This document shows positions 37,198-45,320 of a DNA stretch of 46,112 bases, in pieces. Each line of letters begins with the position of its first letter. The first letter of the stretch is position 1. The position numbers were made by a program, and so were the translations under genes. This DNA is from Hyphomicrobium sp. Lineage in GTDB: Bacteria > Pseudomonadota > Alphaproteobacteria > Rhizobiales > Hyphomicrobiaceae. The stretch is from contig JALOTA010000020.1 of NCBI GenBank assembly GCA_025458125.1, positions 1 to 46,112 on the forward strand, in the 5' to 3' direction. Under the pieces are notes generated by a model. The model worked only from the letters and a program-made list of their open reading frames with translations. It was not told where the DNA came from and ran no database searches.

Positions 37198-37509
37198 CTA
37201 ATTGTTCTCACCCGCGTCGGGACCGGAATTGTAGCAGGCGTCCTCGCATGCATCCTCGATCTTGTCGCAGCGGTCGGACGACTCTCCGGCCGGCCGCAGA
37301 CCCAGGCAAATTTCCAGATCGAGCTTGCACTGGTTCACACAGCCGCCGACGCCGTCGTCATCGGAGTCGAACTGCACGGGCTGGATGCAGGATCTCTTGC
37401 CGGTCGCGGTTCCCGATCGCTCACACGTGATCTCGGAGTGAGCGGCAGGCGCGACGGCGAGGAGCGTGAGAAACGAGACTGCAAGGATCGATGCCGTCTG
37501 GAACTTCAT
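37198..37509 (-). CDS. Secreted Cys-rich protein with DxDxDG motif
   Basis: 103 residues from ATG 37509 (MKFQTASILAVSFLTLLAVAPAAHSE), a clear signal peptide. The mature 75 residues hold eight Cys (TCE, SCI, GCV, QCK, ICL, RCD, ACE, ACY), enough for four disulfides. DSDDDGVGG matches the Asp-x-Asp-x-Asp-Gly calcium loop seen in EF-hand, dockerin and thrombospondin type 3 repeats. The rest is acidic. Periplasmic or extracellular. I do not know a family; calcium binding is inferred from a single motif. A longer frame to 37599 has no function-bearing leader. Confidence 0.65.
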   Translation of the reverse strand: MKFQTASILAVSFLTLLAVAPAAHSEITCERSGTATGKRSCIQPVQFDSDDDGVGGCVNQCKLDLEICLGLRPAGESSDRCDKIEDACEDACYNSGPDAGENN

Positions 37510-37673
37510 GCAAGAACTCCACCTGTCGTTCATGGTCAAGGCCCGACGGGCCTTCAAGAGGACCAGCCGATTGTTGCGCGGATGTTTCTCGCCGCGCAAT
37601 CCAATGTTGATCGCAATTCGGCTTCTACACTACGGGTCGTCGGGTCAAAAACCGCCGGCGGAGCGTTTTTCCT

Positions 37674-38204
37674 TCAGGTACCGGCACCGGCTTTGACCGG
37701 AAGAACGGCGCGGCACCAGCGTTCGATTGCGCCGGTGTCAGGTGGCAGGATGTCGGCCATTCCGGCCGCAAAGCCGTCCCACGCCGAACGATGCACGCCA
37801 TTCAACGCCGTGAGCAGCGGGATGTCGCGGGCGACGGCGGATTCCATCATGCTTCGGAAACCGTTGCCCATGATCTCCTGTTTACCGAAGCGGTTGACGA
37901 TGACGAGGTCGACGGGGCGATCGAGTGCGGCGGCCATGATGCCGGTCGCGTCCTCCAGTGCCGTCGCGTCGAGCCGGCAGCCGCCGCCGGCCCGCGTCAG
38001 TGGCGTGGAAATTTCCAGACGCCGTCCGGTCGCGAGATCCTCCAGGACCATGTCGGAACAGGGGCTGCTGGCTTCGGCCGTGTTGTGCTGAGCGGCGCCG
38101 GCCAGCGCGTAACCGGCGTGGCGCAAACGGTTGGCGAGCTGCGACAGGTCGCGATCGACGCGCTCGGCTTCTCCCATCGCGTAAATGACGGCAGCTACTC
38201 TCAT
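37674..38204 (-). CDS. DUF2478 domain protein
   Basis: 176 residues from ATG 38204 (MRVAAVIYAMGEAERVDRDLSQLANRLRHAGYALAG). The pattern A-G-A-A-Q-H-N near residue 40, MVLEDLATGRRLEIS, GGCRLDATALEDA and DLVIVNRFGKQEIMGNGFRSMMESAVARDIPLLTALN fits DUF2478, a P-loop-related family often near molybdenum transport or molybdoenzyme genes. No Walker A Gly-x4-Gly-Lys is present, so nucleotide binding is uncertain. No molybdenum genes are in the window. Cytoplasmic. Function unknown; a NTPase-like or metal-associated role is suggested only by family. Confidence 0.8.
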   Translation of the reverse strand: MRVAAVIYAMGEAERVDRDLSQLANRLRHAGYALAGAAQHNTAEASSPCSDMVLEDLATGRRLEISTPLTRAGGGCRLDATALEDATGIMAAALDRPVDLVIVNRFGKQEIMGNGFRSMMESAVARDIPLLTALNGVHRSAWDGFAAGMADILPPDTGAIERWCRAVLPVKAGAGT

Positions 38205-38362
38205 TTTCGTTTTCTCCCAGGCTTTTTCTAGCATGCCCGGACGGCTCCGTCAGGGGAGCTGATCCGCCGTCAAATGAATGGTGGGTTTCATTCTTTGCGC
38301 CTTTACAGCTATGGTCCCGCTCAGCATCATGGGCGAAATATCAGGTGGGTGGGGGATTTCCT

Positions 38363-39679
38363 TTGAAGGGTTCTGTTGCAGCACTCGCTGCCATGGCGGG
38401 TCTTTTTGCGCTTTCATCGATGGCATCCGCGCAGGGCTTCAGGCTCTGCGCGCTGCGCGAAGGTCCGCAAGGCCCTTGTACCTGTGAAGTGAAGGGCGGA
38501 GTTGCGGGCGAGTACGTGACAGCCCCGCGCAGCCGCTGCCGTGGCGGTACGGCCGCGAAAGCGCCCGCCGCAGTGCCCGCTGCTCCCAATGCGTCAGCAA
38601 CGGCCAACAACCAAGCCCCTGCTGCTCCGGCCGCGGGCGCCGCCGCCGCGGCAACGGCCGCACCTGCGGCGGCCGCACCCGCCACTGCCCCCGTCACCGG
38701 GGCCGCGATCGAAACCGGCGGCCTGCCGTCCTCGCGCAAGATTCTCGAAATCCGGTCGCGCGGCAAACTGCTGTGCGGCATCAATCCGGATCTGCTCGGC
38801 TTTTCAAAGCAGACGGAAGCAGGAACATGGGTCGGGCTGGATGCGGACTTCTGCCGTGCCGTCGCCGCCGCCATCTTCGGCGATGCCAGCAAGGTGGAGT
38901 TCGTGACGGTCGATACCGCTTCGCGCTTCGATGCCTTGAAGAGCGGCAAGATCGATCTCCTGGCGCGCAACACGACGTGGACCATGGACCGCGACGTTGC
39001 GCTGGGGCTTGAGTTCGCCGGCATTCTTTACATCGACGGACAGGGCTTCATGACCAGTGACGAGCGCGGGCTCGTCTCGGCTCAGCAGTTGGCCGGGCTC
39101 AAGGTCTGCGTGGAAAGCGGCACCACGTCTGAGGCCAATGCCGGCTATTATTTCAAGTCGCATGACAGCAGCGCCGAACTGACGTCGTTTCCATCCCGTC
39201 CGGCGATGATGGAAGCCTACGGCAAGGGCGAGTGCGATGCCGTGTCGGGCGACAGGACGTCTCTTTTTGCCCAGAGAGCCGGTCTTGCGGAGCCCGAAAA
39301 GCACGCGGTTCTCCCGGAAGTGATCTCCAAAGAGCCGCTTGGGCCGGTCGTGCTCCAGGAAGACCGCGAATGGATCGAAACCGTTCGCTGGACACTGGCC
39401 GGTCTTATCAATGCCGAAGAAGTGGGGCTGACAAAGGAACTGGCCGCGGGAGACGCACCTCTTGAAGGCGATCAGGGCCGTCTCGTTGAAGGCGCCGGCA
39501 AGAACGGCGAGGCGCTTGGTCTGGCGCCGACATGGCTGCGCGACGTCGTGAAATCCGTCGGCAACTATGGAGAGATGTTCGAAGCCGATCTCGGCAAAGG
39601 CAGCCCGCTCGGCATGGAACGTGGGATCAACGCGCTCTGGAAGCGCGGCGGCGTGCTTTACGCGCCTCCGATGTGGTGA
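38363..39679 (+). CDS. Amino-acid ABC transporter substrate-binding protein with Cys-rich N-terminal extension
   Basis: Periplasmic binding protein of the AapJ/general L-amino-acid type. TTG 38363 is chosen because gtggggga precedes it and the product then starts with a signal peptide (MKGSVAALAAMAGLFALSSMASAQG); about 438 residues. Residues 27-60 are unusual: CALREGPQGPCTCEVKGG and SRCRGG give four Cys. An Ala/Pro-rich linker runs to about 115. The binding domain starts at SRKILEIRSRGKLLCGINPDLLGFS and contains GLDADFCRAVAAAIFGD, LKSGKIDLLARNTTWTMDRD and LKVCVESGTTSEAN. The end RGINALWKRGGVLYAPPMW is AapJ-like. No permease or ATPase genes adjoin it, so it is an orphan. Confidence 0.85.
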   Translation: MKGSVAALAAMAGLFALSSMASAQGFRLCALREGPQGPCTCEVKGGVAGEYVTAPRSRCRGGTAAKAPAAVPAAPNASATANNQAPAAPAAGAAAAATAAPAAAAPATAPVTGAAIETGGLPSSRKILEIRSRGKLLCGINPDLLGFSKQTEAGTWVGLDADFCRAVAAAIFGDASKVEFVTVDTASRFDALKSGKIDLLARNTTWTMDRDVALGLEFAGILYIDGQGFMTSDERGLVSAQQLAGLKVCVESGTTSEANAGYYFKSHDSSAELTSFPSRPAMMEAYGKGECDAVSGDRTSLFAQRAGLAEPEKHAVLPEVISKEPLGPVVLQEDREWIETVRWTLAGLINAEEVGLTKELAAGDAPLEGDQGRLVEGAGKNGEALGLAPTWLRDVVKSVGNYGEMFEADLGKGSPLGMERGINALWKRGGVLYAPPMW

Positions 39680-39694
39680 GGCGGAGCGCAACTC

Positions 39695-40933
39695 ATGTTC
39701 TTCATGCGACGACCCATCTCCGCACGCCAGTTTCGATTGGCAGTGGTTGTTTCCATCGTCACAGCAGCCGTTGCATCGCCGGCGCTGTCGCGCCAGCGGG
39801 TGCCGCCGCCCGAGCCGAGCCGCACGCCGTGGGTCAGTGCGGAAAGTGTGCAGCAGATGGGGCGCGCGCTCGAATACTACCGCAACCTCACGCGTCAGCC
39901 GCAGCCCGCTCCGTTGCCGGATAAGACCACGATGCGCATGGGCGACAGCGGGCAGGCTGTCGCCGACTTGCGGGCCCGGCTCATGGCTACGGGCGATCTC
40001 AAGTCGCGCGGCGACCCTTACGGGTTCGACGCGGATGTCGAGGCCGCCGTGAAGCGCTACCAGCTTCGCAATGGTGTCGAACCGACCGGCATCGTCTACG
40101 GCATCACGCAGCGGCTTCTCAATGTACCGCTCGACGTGCGCGTGCGGCAACTCGAACTCAACCTGCAGCGCATGCAGCAGTTGCTGCCCGTCATCCAGGC
40201 CCAGCAGCGCTATATTCTGATGAATGCGGCGAGCTTCGAATTGCAGGGCATCGATCGCGGCGCGGTTGCCGTGACGAGCCGTACGATCGCGGGCAAGCGC
40301 GCGACACCGACCCCGGTTGTCTCGGCTCAGGTGCAGGCCCTCAACACGCTGCCGTACTGGCACGTGCCCGGTACGATCGCGAAGGCCGCGCTGATCCCGA
40401 TGATCCGCAAGGATCCGGGGTATCTCTACAAGGAACGCATCCGGGTGTTCTCGAGCTTCGGCGGCGACGAAGTGGATCCGGCAACCGTCAACTGGTGGGG
40501 GCCGGAAGCGGAGCGCTATGTGTTCAGACAGGACCCGGGTCCTCAAAACGCGCTCGGTGTGCTGCGCTTCGACATGCCGAACAAGCATATCGTCTACATG
40601 CACGATACGCCGATGAAGAACCTGTTCGACTATTTCGAACGGGCGGTGAGCGCAGGCTGCGTGCGCCTGCAGAATTACTATGGCGTGGCGGACTGGGTTC
40701 TGGCCGGTCAGGACGGACTTTCGGGGTCTGCTCTGCAAGGACGGGTTGCAGCGGGCCAGCAGTCCACGGTCAAGCTCAAGAGCCCCGTTCCCGTACACTT
40801 CATCTACCTGACGGCCTGGGTGGACAATGGTGTCGTGCACTTCCGCAACGATCTCTATAATCGCGATGCGAGCGCATTCGTGAGCGGCGAGGACGTTTCG
40901 GCGCGGCCTGTCGGAGTGACCATCGCGCCCTGA
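39695..40933 (+). CDS. L,D-transpeptidase (YkuD) with peptidoglycan-binding domain
   Basis: Cross-links peptidoglycan or attaches proteins to it through a cysteine thioester. 412 residues. A signal or anchor (RQFRLAVVVSIVTAAVASPAL) precedes a peptidoglycan-binding domain (MRMGDSGQAVADLRARLMATGD, YGFDADVEAAVKRYQLRNGVEPTGIV). The catalytic domain is at about 280-350: NKHIVYMHDTPMKNLFDYFERAVSAGCVRLQN, with the His and the S-x-G-C-V-R motif complete. Gene follows the binding-protein gene by 15 bases on the same strand. Convergent with pcm. Size and domain order match the large YkuD proteins of alphaproteobacteria. Confidence 0.92.
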   Translation: MFFMRRPISARQFRLAVVVSIVTAAVASPALSRQRVPPPEPSRTPWVSAESVQQMGRALEYYRNLTRQPQPAPLPDKTTMRMGDSGQAVADLRARLMATGDLKSRGDPYGFDADVEAAVKRYQLRNGVEPTGIVYGITQRLLNVPLDVRVRQLELNLQRMQQLLPVIQAQQRYILMNAASFELQGIDRGAVAVTSRTIAGKRATPTPVVSAQVQALNTLPYWHVPGTIAKAALIPMIRKDPGYLYKERIRVFSSFGGDEVDPATVNWWGPEAERYVFRQDPGPQNALGVLRFDMPNKHIVYMHDTPMKNLFDYFERAVSAGCVRLQNYYGVADWVLAGQDGLSGSALQGRVAAGQQSTVKLKSPVPVHFIYLTAWVDNGVVHFRNDLYNRDASAFVSGEDVSARPVGVTIAP

Positions 40934-40935
40934 TT

Positions 40936-41604
40936 TCAGAGGATGTCCGGCTGCCAGCCTTGCCGTCCGATCAGCGGAACGAAGCGGACGTGTGTCAAGG
41001 GCGTGTGCTCGAAGGCATCGTCGCCCATGCGACGCACGCCGAAAAGTTGCTGCTCGGTCGGGTCATTGCCGATCGGGACCGCCATTCGTCCACCGATTTT
41101 CATCTGCTCCATCAAGGTGCGCGGTTCGGCCGGTGCGCCTGCCGAGACAAGAATGGCATCGAATGGTGCTTCCTCTGGCCAGCCGTCCGTGCCATCGGAG
41201 CAGCGCACGCTGATATTTTTGACGCCTGCGGCTGCAAGATTAGCGCGCGCTGTTTCGGCGAGTTCGGGAATGCGCTCGATGGTGAAGACCTGCGCCGCGA
41301 TGTCAGCCATCACAGCGGCCGCGTATCCCGAGCCGCCTCCGATCTCGAGGACCTTCTCGCCGCCGCGCAATGCGAGGGCTTCGATCATGCAGGCGACGAT
41401 GTAGGGTTGCGAGATGGTCTGGCCGGCGCCGATCGGCAGCGGCCGGTCTTCGTAGGCCTTGTCGGCGTACTCAGCCGGAATGAACATCTCCCGGGGGACC
41501 CGCCGCATGGCGCCGAGAACCAGAGGGTCGCGGATGCCGCGCCGCTCGAGTTGCCTCTCGACCATCATGTTGCGGGCATCGTTCAGGCTGATTTTATCGG
41601 GCAT
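40936..41604 (-). CDS. pcm: Protein-L-isoaspartate O-methyltransferase
   Basis: Repairs isoaspartyl residues in damaged proteins with S-adenosylmethionine. ATG 41604 (MPDKISLNDARNMMVERQLERRGIRDPLVLGAMRRVPREMF) gives 222 residues, standard length. Family motifs: YEDRPLPIGAGQTISQPYIVACMIEAL, then EKVLEIGGGSGYAAAVMA (SAM motif I), FTIERIPELAE, and FDAILVSAGAPAEP. The C-terminal MAVPIGNDPTEQQL is also typical. It ends 2 bases from the convergent L,D-transpeptidase. It lies just outside the C1 cluster. Cytoplasmic. Secure. Confidence 0.94.
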   Translation of the reverse strand: MPDKISLNDARNMMVERQLERRGIRDPLVLGAMRRVPREMFIPAEYADKAYEDRPLPIGAGQTISQPYIVACMIEALALRGGEKVLEIGGGSGYAAAVMADIAAQVFTIERIPELAETARANLAAAGVKNISVRCSDGTDGWPEEAPFDAILVSAGAPAEPRTLMEQMKIGGRMAVPIGNDPTEQQLFGVRRMGDDAFEHTPLTHVRFVPLIGRQGWQPDIL

Positions 41605-41711
41605 GCCGGCCTCGCGAAGGCTTGCGCACCTGCCCATTAGATACTCGGTGGGATGCAGGTACGTTGCGGTTGATCAAGTTCCCGCGCAGGCGGCACAGGT
41701 GCCTTGCATCT

Positions 41712-42737
41712 TCAATCGGTCATCAGCGCCAACGCGACAGCGGGAGCACATGCGGCGGCCCAGAATTCAAGGCCGCCTTCCGCTCCGGCGAGTTTTGCGA
41801 ACGAAACAACGGGCCTCTCAAGGCGAGCCGCGATAGCGGCAACTTCGCTTGCGCCGATGCCTGCAGCGATGACCGGCGCGCAGCCAGGCAGGGCGGCGTT
41901 CGATAGGACCTGCATCGCGCCGTCGTGAATGGACCGCAACTGTACTTCGCGAACGTATGCGGCGGCGTTGTGCCAGTCGCCGGCCGATCCTTCGTCTGCG
42001 TCGCGGCCGAGCATGCGGGCAAGACGGGCCGTGCTGCTCGCAATCGATGGGTCCTTGCCGTCGGCGGTGGCGTGCTGGTCGATGCCGGTCAGATCGACGC
42101 CGAGGATACGGCGCACGTCGGCCACGGTCGCGAGATACTCGCGGGCGAGTGTCACCCATTGTCCTTGGAATGGCGCCTGTCCGGTCACCGCCATCACGGC
42201 GGTTCGTGTGTAGCCGGTATAGACGAGTTCGCCGGTCGTCTGCCGAACGGCATCGGTGAGGCCGGTGGGAACAGGTGTTGCGTTCCTGATCGGGATGATG
42301 TCGGCAGTGGTCGAACCGAAGTCGATCAGCAGCGCATCCGGCATCCGCCGTCCGGCAAGCGCGGCGGACGCGAGAAAATTCGTCGAGCCGACGTCGCGGG
42401 GTTTGCGTCTGGCCTCTTCGGCCGATGCGAGGCCGTGCGAACCGGTCCAGAAGCGTGCCTTGCCGGGGAACTCTTTGGTAAGGCGGTCGATGAGGGTCTC
42501 GACGCCTGTGATGCGGTTGGGAAAAACGTCGGAGAGTTCACCGGTCATCGTGATCGCGACGGCGGTCGCATCGGCAAGTAGCGGGCTGGCCTTTTGCAGT
42601 GCAGCATCGAGATGGTCCAAACCCATCCAGAGAGGGCACGGGATCTGCCGCACGGCGGTCAGGCGGCCGTCCTGCGCGCAAGCAACCTTGAGGTGTGCCC
42701 CACCGACGTCGAGTCCGGCCTGGACGCTCATCGCCAT
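41712..42737 (-). CDS. H4MPT-linked C1 pathway protein (hydantoinase/kinase-like, TIGR03123 type)
   Basis: 341 residues of the ASKHA (actin-like ATPase) fold related to hydantoinase/oxoprolinase subunits. The phosphate motifs are SVQAGLDVGGAHLKVA at the N-terminus and DALLIDFGSTTADIIPI near 140; VIAAGIGASEVAAIAARL closes the fold. It matches the uncharacterised protein found with H4MPT C1-transfer genes in methylotrophs and methanogens, so it is probably needed for H4MPT or methanofuran synthesis. The reaction is unknown. It faces away from the HisA-like gene across 63 bases of shared promoter space. Two Met (residues 1 and 3) are possible starts. Confidence 0.85.
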   Translation of the reverse strand: MAMSVQAGLDVGGAHLKVACAQDGRLTAVRQIPCPLWMGLDHLDAALQKASPLLADATAVAITMTGELSDVFPNRITGVETLIDRLTKEFPGKARFWTGSHGLASAEEARRKPRDVGSTNFLASAALAGRRMPDALLIDFGSTTADIIPIRNATPVPTGLTDAVRQTTGELVYTGYTRTAVMAVTGQAPFQGQWVTLAREYLATVADVRRILGVDLTGIDQHATADGKDPSIASSTARLARMLGRDADEGSAGDWHNAAAYVREVQLRSIHDGAMQVLSNAALPGCAPVIAAGIGASEVAAIAARLERPVVSFAKLAGAEGGLEFWAAACAPAVALALMTD

Positions 42738-42800
42738 TTGTCTCCCTTGAAATAAATCCTGCTCTGGGTCACGAATTTGCGGACGGGAGGAGCCTACCTA

Positions 42801-43499
42801 ATGCTGATCATTCCGGTCATCGACATCCGAGGCGGTGTCGCCGTGCGCGCTGTTGCAGGCGATCGAACTCATTACAGGCCAATCAAATCGCCCTTGGCCG
42901 ATAGTCCCGATCCGGTTGCCGTCGCGCGCGGTTACCAATCCGTGTTTCCTTTTCCGACGCTCTACTTAGCAGACCTCGATGGGATTGAGGGGCGCGGATC
43001 GAACCATAGCATCCACAGCCGTGTAGCCGAGGCGTGGAATGGCGGCGACGTCTGGGTCGACGACGGCAGTCTGGAGCGCGACCGTTCGCATCAGCGGGTG
43101 CGTCCGGTTGTCGGGTCTGAAACGTTGCTGGCCGCCGGCGTTTGCCAATCTGCACTGGGAGGAGAACAACTGAATCGCAGCGGCATTCTCTCGCTCGACT
43201 TTCACGGTCTCTCCTTCCTGGGGCCGCCTGAGTTGCTGGCTTATCCGAGCATCTGGCCCGGCGCGGTGATCGTGATGACGCTTGCGAGCGTCGGCCTCAA
43301 CGAAGGACCGGATTTGAAGCGTGTCGCGGCAATAGCGGAGATGGCCGGTCCGAAGCGGCGGGTCTTCGCGGCCGGAGGCGTGCGCCACATCGACGACGTG
43401 CGGGCTCTTCGCGATGCGGGTGCAGCGGGCGTGCTCGTTGCCACGGCATTGCACGAAGGCAAAATAAAAACCGGCGATCTCGAAGAGATCGCCGGTTGA
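42801..43499 (+). CDS. HisA/HisF-like TIM-barrel protein of the C1 cluster
   Basis: ATG 42801 with gggagg upstream, 232 residues (MLIIPVIDIRGGVAVRAVAGDR). The first Asp of HisA is kept in VIDIRGG and the second in SLDFHG. The C-terminal phosphate-binding motif AAGGVRHIDDVRALRDAGAAGVLVATALHEGK is kept. The N-half phosphate motif (Gly-Gly-Gly-Ile-Arg) is absent, replaced by a divergent DVWVDDGSLER. Placed between the TIGR03123-like gene and fae, so it is probably not histidine biosynthesis but a step in making H4MPT or methanofuran. Relatives occur in methylotrophs near fae. Its last codons form a bidirectional terminator. The exact substrate is unknown. Confidence 0.83.
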   Translation: MLIIPVIDIRGGVAVRAVAGDRTHYRPIKSPLADSPDPVAVARGYQSVFPFPTLYLADLDGIEGRGSNHSIHSRVAEAWNGGDVWVDDGSLERDRSHQRVRPVVGSETLLAAGVCQSALGGEQLNRSGILSLDFHGLSFLGPPELLAYPSIWPGAVIVMTLASVGLNEGPDLKRVAAIAEMAGPKRRVFAAGGVRHIDDVRALRDAGAAGVLVATALHEGKIKTGDLEEIAG

Positions 43500-43506
43500 G
43501 TTTTTT
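43461..43506. terminator. Bidirectional terminator overlapping the HisA-like stop codon
   Basis: ccggcgatctc (43471-43481) and gagatcgccgg (43485-43495) form an 11-bp stem with a GAA loop. Six T follow at 43501-43506 for the plus strand; aaaataaaaa precedes it, giving T-rich sequence after the stem on the minus strand. It thus ends both the HisA-like transcript and the fae transcript. The stem encodes the last residues TGDLEEIAG. Confidence 0.9.
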
Positions 43507-43603
43507 AGTCCACACGTTGCGAGTGGTTTGGGGAGCCCACTCGACGTGTCAGCCGTTCCAACGGCCCGAGAGTATTCTTCCCAATCGCTGCAGCAGACCC
43601 GCT

Positions 43604-44116
43604 TTAAGACTTGGCAGCGAACGGATGGGCTGCCGAGTTGCGCTGAGCGGTGGCTTCAGCAGCGGTCGGCTTGCCGGCAACGGCGCGCGCAATCGCTTCC
43701 TTGGTGGCGCGATAGTTGTAGTCCTGGATCTTGGCGTCGTCAGCCGCTTCCCAGTGGATGAACACGCCGACGAGGACGTAGACGTCGTCAGCTTCGTTCG
43801 CCGGGATGATGCCTTCGGCAACCGAGTCCTGAACGGCCTTGGCGACGCCGTACTGAGCCGGGCCGAACATCTGGACAGCCTGGCGGGCATCCTTGATGGT
43901 GACCTTGTTGAACATGATCGTGTTCGGCTTGCAGGGCAGGTTCGGCGCGATCACAGCCAGAAGCGTCGTGAAGCCGTCCTTGTTGTTGGCGAGAGCATTC
44001 ACGAATGCATTCTCGGCAGCAGAGCCGCGCGGTCCGATGACGAGGTCGATGTGAGCGACTTCATTGCCATCGCCGACGAGCGACTCGCCGACCAGTACGC
44101 GATTGATCTTGGCCAT
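43604..44116 (-). CDS. fae: Formaldehyde-activating enzyme
   Basis: Condenses formaldehyde with tetrahydromethanopterin to methylene-H4MPT, the entry of C1 oxidation and detoxification. 170 residues from ATG 44116 with a strong gggagg about 9 bases upstream. The sequence [73 protein letters not shown] and [22 protein letters not shown] is nearly that of the Methylobacterium enzyme; the His in NEVAHIDL is the conserved active-site residue. Cytoplasmic pentamer. Ends at a shared terminator. Its 5' leader of about 320 bases suggests independent, strong expression. Confidence 0.98.
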   Translation of the reverse strand: MAKINRVLVGESLVGDGNEVAHIDLVIGPRGSAAENAFVNALANNKDGFTTLLAVIAPNLPCKPNTIMFNKVTIKDARQAVQMFGPAQYGVAKAVQDSVAEGIIPANEADDVYVLVGVFIHWEAADDAKIQDYNYRATKEAIARAVAGKPTAAEATAQRNSAAHPFAAKS

Positions 44117-44435
44117 TAGTGGGGTTCCTCCCAATTGCGACACAGAAATTCAGGCCGCCGCACATCGAGGTCTTCGCCCGAAGTCAGCGGTCTCGTTCGT
44201 CCCTAGCTACCGGTGAAGACAGGGTACGGTGGTTGAAGCGACACCGGTCCGGATCACGAGATAGCGGCGCGCCTAAAGCACCGGGCCCTATTAGCCACAG
44301 AGGCCCCCTTTCGACAAGAGGCGATCCGCCTTTAGTCGAACGTCCAGGCGATAACCATTGTCGCACAATGGGTTGCTACAACGTGAGCGGTCCGGACACT
44401 TTTTTGACTGTTCGGGTTCGCGTGTGCAGCCGCCG
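44117..44435 (-). promoter_or_regulatory. fae promoter region
   Basis: About 320 non-coding bases between the CitG-like gene end and fae, both on the minus strand. A possible promoter, read on the minus strand, is ttgtcg, 17 bases, then ctaata, near 44285-44315; this is weak evidence. No hairpin resembling a riboswitch or terminator was found for the CitG-like gene. Nothing else seen. Confidence 0.35.
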
Positions 44436-45320
44436 TCAGCCGGAGCTTTTGTTGCCCACGAGCAGTTCAAGGTTTGCCGCGAATGCTGCGGCGCACATGA
44501 GATCGGCGAGCGAGCCCGGATTGGCGCCCCAGGTCTTCAGTTCAGCGTCCAGTTGCAAGAGTTGCTCATGGCTTTGCCGGTCGGCCAGAGATACGGCGCG
44601 GATGTTGCCGAGCGAGGAGAGGACCGCGGCTGCGCGCGTCTGTACTCGTGCGGCCATCGCCGGTCCATGCTTGCGGACGATGTGGGTATCGGGCCGGCTC
44701 GCCAGGTGCTGGAGAAAGACCAACGACAGGGCCTGCTCGGGTGTGGCACCGGCCAACTTTTCGGCATCGAACTGGGTGGCAGCCTGAAAAACCCCCGCAT
44801 ACGCCGTGGCGTACTCCGCCGCGATCATGTCGTTCGGTGCGGCGGCGCGCATTGCATCGAGCAACGTCCAGTGCGCCGGTGGGGCGGCGCGGACGTCGCC
44901 GGCATTCGCGGTGCCGAGGCCGGCCGGATTGGCATATGCGATCGCCGAATAGACGTTGCGGGCGTCGTCGTGGGAGAGAGCCGAAAGGACGGGTTGCATG
45001 CGGTCTGCGAGCAGAGCCGGCGATGGGAGCCCGGCTGCGGCAGCAAGCGGCGCACACAAAAGCACGATGCCCAGGTTGGTGTTCTGAGCGACGGCTGAGA
45101 ATGTCGCCTCCACGGCGTAACGGATGCGCTGACCCACGGGACGAGCGGGATCACAGACGAAGGGTGCCGATACCTCCGCACTTTTGTCGAAATCGGCGAC
45201 CGACATCCGATGACCGTCGGCGTAGACGTGGACGTTGCCCGGTTTGAGCGCGCGCACCTCCAACCGGCAGGCGGCTAGATATGCCGCTGCAATCTCGGGC
45301 TGAGCAAGGGCGCCACTCAT
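44436..45320 (-). CDS. CitG/MdcB-like triphosphoribosyl-dephospho-CoA synthase family protein
   Basis: 294 residues. Related to CitG, which makes the prosthetic group precursor of citrate lyase from ATP and dephospho-CoA. The family core is seen in EVRALKPGNVHVYADGHRMSVADFDKSAEVSA, TFSAVAQNTNLGIVLLCAPLAAAA, and LGTANAGDVRAAPP. In methylotrophs a member of this family sits in the H4MPT gene group (the orf7-like gene of Methylobacterium) and is needed for C1 metabolism, suggesting a phosphoribosyl transfer in H4MPT synthesis. No citrate or malonate lyase genes are near. Its start overlaps the ATP-grasp gene by 4 bases. Reaction not proven. Confidence 0.85.
   Translation of the reverse strand: MSGALAQPEIAAAYLAACRLEVRALKPGNVHVYADGHRMSVADFDKSAEVSAPFVCDPARPVGQRIRYAVEATFSAVAQNTNLGIVLLCAPLAAAAGLPSPALLADRMQPVLSALSHDDARNVYSAIAYANPAGLGTANAGDVRAAPPAHWTLLDAMRAAAPNDMIAAEYATAYAGVFQAATQFDAEKLAGATPEQALSLVFLQHLASRPDTHIVRKHGPAMAARVQTRAAAVLSSLGNIRAVSLADRQSHEQLLQLDAELKTWGANPGSLADLMCAAAFAANLELLVGNKSSG

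Noticed and set aside
38804-40840. 678-residue minus-strand ORF
   Set aside because: Antisense to the binding-protein and L,D-transpeptidase genes; lacks domain motifs and is an effect of high G+C.
42801-43499. Calling this gene hisA
   Set aside because: One phosphate motif is missing and the context is C1 metabolism rather than histidine synthesis.
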